From contig UQVT01000049.1 in NCBI GenBank assembly GCA_900544465.1, forward strand, positions 1 through 11,343: a stretch of DNA of 11,343 bases, given 5' to 3'. This document shows, piece by piece, positions 1 through 6,068 of this stretch. The position numbers and the translations under genes are program-made. Positions within the stretch are counted from its first letter, which is position 1. Every line of letters starts with the position of its first letter. Source of the DNA: an uncultured Collinsella sp. Lineage in GTDB: Bacteria; Actinomycetota; Coriobacteriia; Coriobacteriales; Coriobacteriaceae. The notes below the pieces were generated by a model. The model was not told where the DNA came from, made no database searches, and saw only the letters and a program-made list of their open reading frames with translations.

Positions 1-5
1 CGCGA

Positions 6-162
6 CCCTGGGAAGCGTTGCCAGGGAGCCGCAGCGAGAGCGACGCCGTGCGTCGCGGGGGTCCCGCCCATAAGCGGGACCCATCGGCCGCAAGGCCGAT
101 TGCCACGCCTCGGCCCTCTCGACCTGCGCGTCGGGGAGGAGTCGGCAGTAACCTCTCCCCGA
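6..162 (+). ncRNA. Candidate structured RNA of five consecutive hairpins, possibly transposon-linked
   Basis: Five hairpins follow one another. Stem 6-11/21-26 has 6 bp. Stem 40-45/51-56 has 6 bp with a 5-nt loop. Stem 59-67/74-82 has 9 perfect bp. It abuts stem 83-89/94-100, which has 7 perfect bp closed by a GCAA tetraloop. Stem 131-139/154-162 has 9 bp including one G-U pair. The GNRA loop and the G-U pair only make sense if the plus strand is transcribed. None has a following T-run, so simple terminators are a poor fit. Frame 1 of the plus strand is open from the window edge to a TAA at 178-180. A structured RNA overlapping the end of a coding frame is typical of IS200/IS605 TnpB omega-RNAs. 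That assignment is inference only, because no TnpB catalytic motif lies within the window. Confidence 0.35.
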
Positions 163-176
163 TCCACAATGGAGAC

Positions 177-1946
177 CTAAAGCCGCTCGTAGGCCCTCTT
201 CACCAGCTCGCCCATAAGCTGCCTTCGCTTGCCTAGGAACTCCTCGTAATCGAGGTCCTCAAACCCAACAGGCAGGGCATGCTCCTCGCAGTTGCGGCGA
301 TACTCGTCCTCCCCCAGCGAGTCGCGGTACTTCCTGACGTACTCGCTCGGGGCGTCGTCCGAGATGTAGATGTTGTTCTGGTAGTCCACGAGGGTGAAGT
401 TGCCCCTGTTGCTGCGCTGCGAGAGGTAGCCCCTGGACTTCAGGTAGTTGTCCGGAAACAGGTGGTGTTTGTCCAGCGCCTTCTTCGAGCCCGACGAGCC
501 CATGAGCAGGAGCTGGGACAGCGGGGCCGTGCTGAACAGCACCTTGGCACCGAGCACGACCTGAGCCGCGACGAAGCCCCACCAGGTCGGGCCCGCCGCC
601 TCGTTTGCGTCGAGGGAGCTGGGCAGCGTGATGGAGAAATAATCGTCCGTCATGATGGCGGCGAGCCTACAGTCGAAGTACGCCCGGAACTCATCGGCGG
701 TCTCAAGGCGCGAGACGTCGTTAAGCTGCTGCTCGAACTCGGATTCGAAGGACCCCACATAGAGCCCCGTTATGGCTGCGGCGAAATACCAGCGCCGCAC
801 GAGCCTGCGCACAGCCAACGGCTCCATACCGAACTCGTAGCGCCCGATAAGGTAAAACGCATAACAGAACATGAGCGCATTGCCCGACCCCACCTGGTCG
901 GAACAGACATAGCCCGCCTCCGCCAGCGTGTTGATGAAGGCATGCCAGTTGTTCAAGTCGAGCACGAGATCGAGGGCGCGACCGAACGTGGCAAAGTTCT
1001 CGGCCCGCGTCTCGGGCGTCGTTTCCTTTGTCTTGAGATCTCGCCCGCGAAGAATCTGGTAGGCATAACGCAGACGACCCCTCTTGAACCCCACGCCCAC
1101 CGTGGCGCGAATGATATGCGTCGGCGAGACGGTCATGAGCGGGTTGTACGAGGTGCCCTTTGCGGGCGCATGACTCATGGCGCAGAACTCCTCTATGCGC
1201 TCCCTCATGGCAGGTTCGTAGACCGAAAGCAGGGTCATGATGAAGTCATCCTGCTTAAGCGCCTGCCCTTGCGAGTTCACGCGCACGAAGATGTCCGATA
1301 CGGTCTCCTCGTCAGCCGATTCGGAAATCTCCAGCGTCGGCAGAAGATAGCGCTCAAGCCCGAGTAATGCGTTGAGCCCGCTCTCGACGGCGTCCTCGCC
1401 GCCATCGTCGAGTTCGGGTTCTCCCTTTTTGGCATTCGCCTCGTTAAGGCGCTTGATGAACGCCCTGCGATAGGCGCTCAGCTTGTTCTCGTGGTTCGCC
1501 GCGAAGGCCTCGGATACGTCGGGCACATAGCGCGAATCCTTCTCGGTCGAGGCATCGGCATTCTTGAATGAGCGTGCGATGGGGTCGTAGGCGATCTTCA
1601 CCGTTCGCTCCCTGAAGTTCTTGTCTCGCACGGGTACGCCGTACAGAGAGCTCAAGAGGGCAGTGAGCCTCTGCTGTCCGTCGATGACAAGGGACTTGGG
1701 GACGGCATACACCTTTTGGTTCGAGCCTATGGCAGACTTCTTGCCCGCATCATCGCTCGGAGAGTCCCACAGCATCACATAGCCGATAGGGTATCCGCGA
1801 AGCATGGAATCAAGCAGATCGCGAACCTTTTCATTGCCCCACACGAAAGGCCGTTGCAAATCAGGCAGGCCAATCTTGCCCGTCTGAACATCCTTCAGGA
1901 TGTTACCGACCTCCAGCGATATGGGATTGTAGATAGAGTTGGGCAC
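177..1946 (-). CDS. DUF262 / HNH-like protein (GmrSD-related), putative type IV-like restriction or effector
   Basis: A 589-residue protein. The N-terminal DUF262 region has the LPDLQRPFVW segment (residues 27-36) and the DGQQR motif (residues 89-93). This motif is linked to nucleotide binding and hydrolysis in the ParB/Srx-like fold of GmrS, SspE and related proteins. Near the C-terminus, DKHHLFP (residues 492-498) followed by NRGNF (513-517) resembles the HNH-type nuclease motif of DUF1524 or HNH partners, so nucleotide sensing and DNA cleavage are both plausible. The start is GTG, and its G is the last base of the upstream gene's TAG stop (TAGTG). The only nearby Shine-Dalgarno candidate is an AAGAAGG about 13 nt upstream. 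Expression therefore probably depends on translational coupling to the methyltransferase gene. Family assignment is firm. The role, probably phage defence, is inferred from family and neighbour. Confidence 0.87.
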   Translation of the reverse strand: MPNSIYNPISLEVGNILKDVQTGKIGLPDLQRPFVWGNEKVRDLLDSMLRGYPIGYVMLWDSPSDDAGKKSAIGSNQKVYAVPKSLVIDGQQRLTALLSSLYGVPVRDKNFRERTVKIAYDPIARSFKNADASTEKDSRYVPDVSEAFAANHENKLSAYRRAFIKRLNEANAKKGEPELDDGGEDAVESGLNALLGLERYLLPTLEISESADEETVSDIFVRVNSQGQALKQDDFIMTLLSVYEPAMRERIEEFCAMSHAPAKGTSYNPLMTVSPTHIIRATVGVGFKRGRLRYAYQILRGRDLKTKETTPETRAENFATFGRALDLVLDLNNWHAFINTLAEAGYVCSDQVGSGNALMFCYAFYLIGRYEFGMEPLAVRRLVRRWYFAAAITGLYVGSFESEFEQQLNDVSRLETADEFRAYFDCRLAAIMTDDYFSITLPSSLDANEAAGPTWWGFVAAQVVLGAKVLFSTAPLSQLLLMGSSGSKKALDKHHLFPDNYLKSRGYLSQRSNRGNFTLVDYQNNIYISDDAPSEYVRKYRDSLGEDEYRRNCEEHALPVGFEDLDYEEFLGKRRQLMGELVKRAYERL

Positions 1947-1948
1947 TA
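1944..1948 (-). promoter_or_regulatory. TAGTG stop-start overlap coupling the two defence genes
   Basis: On the minus strand the methyltransferase stop TAG (1946-1948) shares its last G with the GTG start (1944-1946) of the DUF262 gene. No strong ribosome binding site stands at normal distance. Termination-reinitiation is therefore the likely way the second gene is translated, giving matched and lower output of the second protein. Confidence 0.75.
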
Positions 1949-4774
1949 TAGTTCACCGACCTTCTTGGCGTACAGGTTGAAAAGATGGGCGACTATCTTC
2001 TCCTCGTCCCCGCCGAAGTCGACGCCATAGGCGGCTTCGACGGCGTCGTCGAGCGCCTTGTGCGCTGTCATCAGCTCGGGGAAGAACGTCTCGTTCTTGG
2101 GATCGTACATGTCCGCGAGCGTCGCACCTTCTTGGGCATCCCGGGCGTCGAGCACGGCTTGGGCGCAACGCTCGACTTCCTCGCGTTGGGATTCCGTGGG
2201 CTCGGGCCAGACGAAGTTGTTGTAATCAATATTGGCCGAATACTGGTAATCGTCCTTCAATCTTCCGGTTACGATCCTAACCCATGCATTATGGAATTGA
2301 GATTGCAGAATGCCATAGTGATAGAGAGAAGCATTGGGTATCAATCTAACCTTGTTGCTGCAAAATATCTCTGGACCAACAAAGCCCATTGGAACACGTT
2401 TCCGTCTGCTTGAAGACACCTCTGGGATGATGATGGAACTTCCCTCGGGCATGTTCTCAACGTGAAATCTCGTTGGCTTATCTGCTATTTTTCGGGTTCC
2501 AGTGCTTTTACTTGCAAGCCTGTATTCACGAACCTGTTCTACTCTCTTTCTGCACTCGGGAAGCTGCTTTAAATCTGAGAAGGTTGCCTCCCCAAGCCAC
2601 AGGCACCAGCGATGATAGCCATGAATGAACTCTTTTGATCCAAGCCATGGATGGAAGAAGCCTTCGGCCTTTGGCTCTTTCTTCAGGAAATCGTCTTTCT
2701 CCTCATCGGTAAACAGGTAGAATCCCCCATCAATAGGTTTATTTCCGATGCCCATTTCCGGAACATCACAAATAGGCTTGCTGCGGCTGTAGATGAATAC
2801 ATCAGGGGCGTCTTTCAGATACGCATTGATTCGAGCCGTGGGAATCTGTTCTTCGTCGCTGTCCGGGGTCGCGTGGTAGAAGAGCGTCTTGGTCCCCGAC
2901 TCGCGGGAGAACCCGACGATGACACAGAACACGTGTGCCTTGTCCGCAGCCTCGTTGTCCCACCTGAACGTGTTGTGCGCGAAGTCGATGTGGATACCCA
3001 GGTCGTGCAGGGGTTTCCAGAGGTTGGCGACCTGCTCGCCCTGACATATCGAGTTGGTCGAGACCAGGGCGCAGCGCGTGCGCTTCCCTTGCGTGAACCT
3101 CGCGGCCTTCATGTACCAGGCCCCGCAGTAGTCGATGTTGCCCGCGTTCTTCGCGCCGTCGAAGACCTCAAGGAGTTCGGCCTTCTGCTCCTTGGACTGG
3201 TTGCGGGCCCCAAGGAAAGGCGGATTGCCCACGAGGTACGTGAGGTCATCGGGGAACACCTCGGACCAATCGGTCTTGAGGGCGTTGCCCTCATGGAGGT
3301 TGCTGAGGCTCCTGAGCGGCAGGAAGTCGAAGTCGTAGTCGACGTATATCTCCTGCGTCTTTCGGAGCATCTGCTCCTCGGTGATCCAAAGGGCGGTCTT
3401 AGCGACCGAGACGGCGAAGTCGTTTATCTCGATGCCGTACAGCTGGTCCAGGGACACGCGGACAGGGCTGTCCTGCGCAACGACGAGGGACGTCTGTCCC
3501 GCGTTGCCGGTCTCCTCGCTGAGCTCGTCCTCGATGATTCGGTTCTCGATGGTGCGCAGCTGCCGGTACGCCTCGGTAAGGAAGTTGCCCGAGCCGCACG
3601 CGGGGTCACCGATGGTGATGGAGGCCACCTTGTCGTGTAGCCTCGCCAGGGCCTGCTTGCGCTTGGCAGCTGTCTTCTCGCCCTCGTCCTCGTGCAGTTC
3701 GTCCCACAGCTCGTCGAGGAAGAGCGGCTTGAGGCAGCGCTCGATGTTCTCGACGCTCGTGTAGTGCATGCCCCCGGCGTGGCGCGTCTCGGGGTTCAGC
3801 GTGCCCTCGAACACGCCGCCGAAGATGACGCCCGAGATCTCGCGCCAGTGGAAGTCCTGGGACGCGTCGGTGATGGCCTCGAGGATCTCCGGGGTCATCT
3901 GCGGGACGATGATGGAGGAGTCGGCGAACAGACCGCCGTTCACGTAGGGGAAGGCCGCGAGGTCCTCGTCCATGTACTCGTCCCTCTGCTCTAGGGGCGT
4001 GTCGATCGTCTCAAACAAATCGACCAGTTTTCGGCGGAGCTTCGCGGGGTCTCCCTCGCAGTACCTGCCGAACGCCTGGTGCGATTGCAGGAGGTCGGCG
4101 TCCTCGGCGTAGAGCAGGAAGATGATTCGGGTGATGAGCACGTTGAGGGAGCGCTGCTCCTCTTGCGCCCGCTCGTCCTTCTCCTCGATGTGGTGGTACT
4201 GCTTGGCGAGGGCATCGTAGAGCCTGGAGACGTAGGCCCCGGCCTCGATGGAGAGCTGCTGCTCCTTGTGCAGGCGGCTCGTCTCGTTGGAGGTCAGGAA
4301 GGACAGAAGATACAGGCTGTCCGGGAGCTCTTCGAGGGAGAACTCCTGCACGGTATCCTCGGGCCGCTCGTTGTCGAGGTCGTAAAGGCGAAAGGTCCCG
4401 AAGTTGCACGTCATCACCCAGCGGGGGCGCTCGGAGTACGGCAGGTGCCGCGCGTACCACATGGCCTGCTGGAGCGGCGTCTCCATGCCGCCGTTCCTGG
4501 GTTCGGGCTTGTCGAGGTCGATGTCCCACGACTTCTGCTCGCAGAGGAAGTTGTGGTCGGAGACGAACACGTCGATGCGGCGGCCTCTCACCTTCCGCTC
4601 GAAGTCGACGAAGCTGTCTATGGTGTTGGACGGGATGCCCAGGACGTTGATGAGCAGGTCGACCCAGAACTTCTGCGTATCCTGCTGCTCGTTGTTGGAG
4701 CCTGCGGGGATGGCACCGAGGCGCTTCTTCCACCGTTTGACGAACTCCTTTACCTCTTTCTTGCTGGCAGGCAT
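1946..4774 (-). CDS. MmeI-like type IIL (IIG) restriction-modification enzyme, single chain
   Basis: A 942-residue protein with the layout of MmeI enzymes. The N-terminal nuclease has D68 and E79-Q-K81, matching the D-Xn-ExK catalytic motif. A helical connector follows. The gamma-type N6-adenine methyltransferase has motif I DPACGSGNF (390-398), a GIEIND segment (447-452) and catalytic motif IV NPPF (517-520). A target-recognition domain follows, including the LGSKEFIHGYHRWCLWLG region (711-728), a hallmark of this family. Both activities look intact, so it should methylate host DNA and cut unmodified DNA using one specificity domain. Length is close to MmeI (about 919 residues). The start is supported by AGGAGG six bases upstream of ATG. 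No controller gene is visible. Residues of roughly 650-850 are encoded by distinctly AT-richer DNA than the rest. Confidence 0.93.
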   Translation of the reverse strand: MPASKKEVKEFVKRWKKRLGAIPAGSNNEQQDTQKFWVDLLINVLGIPSNTIDSFVDFERKVRGRRIDVFVSDHNFLCEQKSWDIDLDKPEPRNGGMETPLQQAMWYARHLPYSERPRWVMTCNFGTFRLYDLDNERPEDTVQEFSLEELPDSLYLLSFLTSNETSRLHKEQQLSIEAGAYVSRLYDALAKQYHHIEEKDERAQEEQRSLNVLITRIIFLLYAEDADLLQSHQAFGRYCEGDPAKLRRKLVDLFETIDTPLEQRDEYMDEDLAAFPYVNGGLFADSSIIVPQMTPEILEAITDASQDFHWREISGVIFGGVFEGTLNPETRHAGGMHYTSVENIERCLKPLFLDELWDELHEDEGEKTAAKRKQALARLHDKVASITIGDPACGSGNFLTEAYRQLRTIENRIIEDELSEETGNAGQTSLVVAQDSPVRVSLDQLYGIEINDFAVSVAKTALWITEEQMLRKTQEIYVDYDFDFLPLRSLSNLHEGNALKTDWSEVFPDDLTYLVGNPPFLGARNQSKEQKAELLEVFDGAKNAGNIDYCGAWYMKAARFTQGKRTRCALVSTNSICQGEQVANLWKPLHDLGIHIDFAHNTFRWDNEAADKAHVFCVIVGFSRESGTKTLFYHATPDSDEEQIPTARINAYLKDAPDVFIYSRSKPICDVPEMGIGNKPIDGGFYLFTDEEKDDFLKKEPKAEGFFHPWLGSKEFIHGYHRWCLWLGEATFSDLKQLPECRKRVEQVREYRLASKSTGTRKIADKPTRFHVENMPEGSSIIIPEVSSSRRKRVPMGFVGPEIFCSNKVRLIPNASLYHYGILQSQFHNAWVRIVTGRLKDDYQYSANIDYNNFVWPEPTESQREEVERCAQAVLDARDAQEGATLADMYDPKNETFFPELMTAHKALDDAVEAAYGVDFGGDEEKIVAHLFNLYAKKVGEL

Positions 4775-4808
4775 ACCGGACCTCCTGCGTCGTTGTCACT
4801 TTCGGACA

Positions 4809-4836
4809 ATTTTAAGGGGTACAAGCCCTCTTCCAA
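4809..4836 (-). promoter_or_regulatory. Candidate sigma70-type promoter of the defence operon
   Basis: Minus-strand TTGGAA (4831-4836) and TAAAAT (4809-4814) are separated by 16 bases. They lie 35 bases upstream of the ATG at 4774, whose AGGAGG is well placed. The boxes are imperfect, so the call is moderate. The two long hairpins lie directly upstream of the -35 box. Confidence 0.4.
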
Positions 4837-4842
4837 GCGGAA

Positions 4843-4922
4843 GGGCGAGTTTTCAACGGTCCACGGTGTCGCAGGGTCCCAGGCGAAACCCGAAGACGCC
4901 GGGGGCTGTTGGAAACTCGCCC
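4843..4922. repeat. Long hairpin element 1 upstream of the defence operon
   Basis: Arms 4843-4857 and 4908-4922 are complementary over 15 bp with one G-U type mismatch. Pairing continues inward through 4858-4862/4903-4907. A further 6-bp stem is at 4865-4870/4895-4900, and GGGT/ACCC at 4874-4877/4888-4891. The arm core GTTTTCAACG is shared with the second hairpin 23 bases away. The element could be a miniature inverted-repeat element, a palindromic intergenic repeat or a structured RNA. No open reading frame is visible in it. Confidence 0.65.
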
Positions 4923-4944
4923 ATCTCACAGCAACGTCACCCTA

Positions 4945-5013
4945 GGTTTTCAACGCTTTCCATGGCCGAAGGGCTTCTTATAAGCCCGTAGGCTGTGGGA
5001 AGCGTTGGAAACC
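4945..5013. repeat. Long hairpin element 2, related to element 1
   Basis: Arms 4945-4962 and 4996-5013 pair over 18 bp with two G-U positions. Pairing continues through 4963-4967/4991-4995. After a 3x3 internal loop comes a perfect GGGCTT/AAGCCC stem (4971-4976/4982-4987) with the 5-nt loop CTTAT. In total about 29 bp pair within 69 bases. The arms carry the same GTTTTCAACG...GTTGGAAAC core as element 1, but the inner sequence differs. It is immediately followed by a 7-bp hairpin GATATTT/AAATATC (5015-5021/5027-5033). Confidence 0.65.
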
Positions 5014-5014
5014 G

Positions 5015-5096
5015 GATATTTGGGTGAAATATCGGAGTGAAATATGTAGGCGAGCTGTTTTCATCATAGAACTTTCTTTCACCCCTTTTTCACCCC
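5015..5096. repeat. Small direct and inverted repeats between hairpins and tRNA terminator
   Basis: GTGAAATAT occurs twice (5024-5032 and 5037-5045), 13 bases apart. TTTCACCCC also occurs twice, at about 5078-5086 and 5088-5096. GGGTGAAA at 5022-5029 is the reverse complement of TTTCACCC, so distant pairing is possible. No gene is visible here. Whether this is one structure with the adjacent hairpins is unclear. Confidence 0.4.
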
Positions 5097-5129
5097 TCTA
5101 TCGTCTATTTAGCCCTATCTATACAGAAG

Positions 5130-5159
5130 CAGGTCAGACGATTTATACCGTCTGACCTG
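5130..5159 (-). terminator. Terminator hairpin of tRNA-Arg
   Basis: An 11-bp perfect stem (5130-5140 with 5149-5159) has an 8-nt AT-rich loop and lies 10 bases past the tRNA 3' end. The minus-strand tail is only moderately T-rich (CTTCTGTAT). The plus-strand tail (TAATTTCTTCT) is somewhat richer, so it may act in both directions. Confidence 0.7.
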
Positions 5160-5169
5160 TAATTTCTTC

Positions 5170-5245
5170 TGGTGCCCCCGGTGCGATTCGAACGCACGAC
5201 ACCCGCTTTAGGAGAGCGGTGCTCTATCCCCTGAGCTACGGAGGC
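5170..5245 (-). tRNA. tRNA-Arg, anticodon CCT
   Basis: A full cloverleaf can be drawn. The acceptor is GCCTCCG with CGGGGGC and one G-U pair. The D arm contains AGCTCAGGGGATAGAGC. The anticodon stem CCGCT/AGCGG encloses loop CTCCTAA, and the anticodon CCT lies at 5210-5212. The T arm is GTGCG-TTCGAAT-CGCAC, followed by discriminator A and an encoded CCA. It reads AGG codons. A weak -10-like TACACT lies upstream at about 5259-5264 on the minus strand. tRNA-Arg genes are common integration sites, and the defence operon lies just beyond the 3' end. No second copy of the tRNA 3' end was seen in the window. Confidence 0.97.
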
Positions 5246-5324
5246 ATGTTGTACTAGTGTAGCAGATTTACACGTTGTGATGCAGCGTGTAGCCACTCTT
5301 CGAAGTTGCGGTGGAACAGCCCTC

Positions 5325-5525
5325 CGGAAAGTGCGTCCCACTATCCAGGCAAATTCTGGGTCAGACTTTCCCCATGGGACCTCGCTGGGAAACTGTGTCC
5401 CAGAATTTCGACTCGAAACGGGACACGGTTTCCCAAACGGGCCCGTTCCGGAAACTACATCCCGCAATCGGCACTCGAACCGGGATGCACTTTCCCGATC
5501 GAGCCTCATGGGAAACCGCGTCCCA
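5325..5525. repeat. Array of seven 16-bp boxes in alternating orientation, 62-bp period
   Basis: The box consensus is roughly GGGAAACYGYGTCCCA. Forward boxes start at 5325, 5387, 5449 and 5510. Reverse-complement boxes start at 5357, 5419 and 5481. The first three forward boxes and all three reverse boxes repeat at exactly 62 bp. The fourth forward box is shifted by one base. Each forward-reverse pair can fold around a 16-bp centre, and the middle one is itself palindromic (TTTCG at 5406-5410 with CGAAA at 5414-5418). A perfect palindrome AACGGGCCCGTT (5436-5447) lies between units 2 and 3. Arm positions covary between units, which favours maintained pairing. Open frames crossing the array look like a by-product of stop-free repeats. 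The function is unknown. Confidence 0.75.
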
Positions 5526-5549
5526 CTTTAGGGGGGCGCTCTTTAATGG

Positions 5550-5948
5550 CTAGTTGCCTTTGTGGAAAAGGTTCTTGATGACGGAGGGGATGCTCTTGGC
5601 GCCCTTGGCCGTCACATCGATAAAGTCGGGCGAACGAACGAGCTTGTCCTCGTCAATGTACTTACGCACCGCGCGAAGCGTTTCCTTGTCATTGCGCGTC
5701 GAAAACGTAAAGTGGCCATTCTCTTTGGTAAAGATGGCAAAACGCGTAATCTTCTTGGTGCCGCGCAAAACCTCGGCGGCAATATAGTCGACCTCGTCCC
5801 ACGGGATTTGGATATAATCCTCGGGATTGCGCTCGTTATAGTACTCAAACGCCTTATTGCCCACCATCACGTTACCGTGACTGGTAAGCCCCATCAGGCA
5901 GGTTGCCGGCGTTGCCAGATCGACCGTGCTGTTCTGAGATTGCGCCAT
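5550..5948 (-). CDS. DUF956 family protein, mannose-PTS associated
   Basis: A 132-residue soluble protein with no membrane segment, matching the DUF956 family that accompanies mannose-family PTS operons. It has been linked to regulation of, or interaction with, the membrane EII complex. Recognisable parts are the TCLMGLTSHGNVMVGNKAFEYY-type N-terminal segment, the IPWDEVDYIAAEV stretch, and a basic C-terminus ending KNLFHKGN. The ATG at 5948 is chosen over an in-frame ATG 17 codons upstream, because the family begins near here and GGAGGGCGAGG precedes it. The upstream ATG would overlap the terminator-like hairpin. The gene is 120 bases downstream of EIID, separated by a hairpin with a U-rich tail, so its level may differ from the transporter genes. 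The exact biochemical role is not known. Confidence 0.85.
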   Translation of the reverse strand: MAQSQNSTVDLATPATCLMGLTSHGNVMVGNKAFEYYNERNPEDYIQIPWDEVDYIAAEVLRGTKKITRFAIFTKENGHFTFSTRNDKETLRAVRKYIDEDKLVRSPDFIDVTAKGAKSIPSVIKNLFHKGN

Positions 5949-5977
5949 ACGCGCCTCGCCCTCCAAATAAAACAATC

Positions 5978-6011
5978 GGACCGCATCCAGTGTACCCACC
6001 GGGTGCGGTCC
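5978..6011 (-). terminator. Terminator-like hairpin between EIID and DUF956
   Basis: Arms 5978-5988 and 6001-6011 pair over 11 positions with one imperfect pair (C-A on the minus strand) and a 12-nt loop. On the minus strand it is followed by GATTGTTTTATTT, a T-rich tail typical of intrinsic terminators. Its position inside the operon suggests partial termination ahead of DUF956. Confidence 0.6.
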
Positions 6012-6068
6012 ATTTCAATGGCTCAAAAGCCCTTGCCTAGCAACTCTCGGTCTTAAGCCGAAGCGTGC

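Noticed and set aside
9..5007. 12-bp direct repeat TGGGAAGCGTTG at 9-20 and 4996-5007 flanking the defence operon
   Set aside because: A few matches of this length are expected by chance in 11 kb, and the similarity does not extend beyond the 12 bases, so it is not taken as an attachment site or target duplication.
5105..5509. A 134-codon open frame on the minus strand across the tRNA and box array
   Set aside because: It runs through the whole tRNA-Arg gene and the repeat array, and its product is low in hydrophobic core residues and unlike any family. It is a by-product of stop-free repeats.
5325..5525. CRISPR array
   Set aside because: Boxes are only 16 bp, alternate in orientation, diverge from copy to copy, and the gaps between them are related to each other. 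CRISPR repeats are near-identical and share one orientation.
5277..5578. Three overlapping plus-strand open frames of 80-90 codons over the box array
   Set aside because: All three frames are open at once, which reflects lack of stops in the repeat rather than coding. None has a convincing ribosome binding site or a recognisable product.
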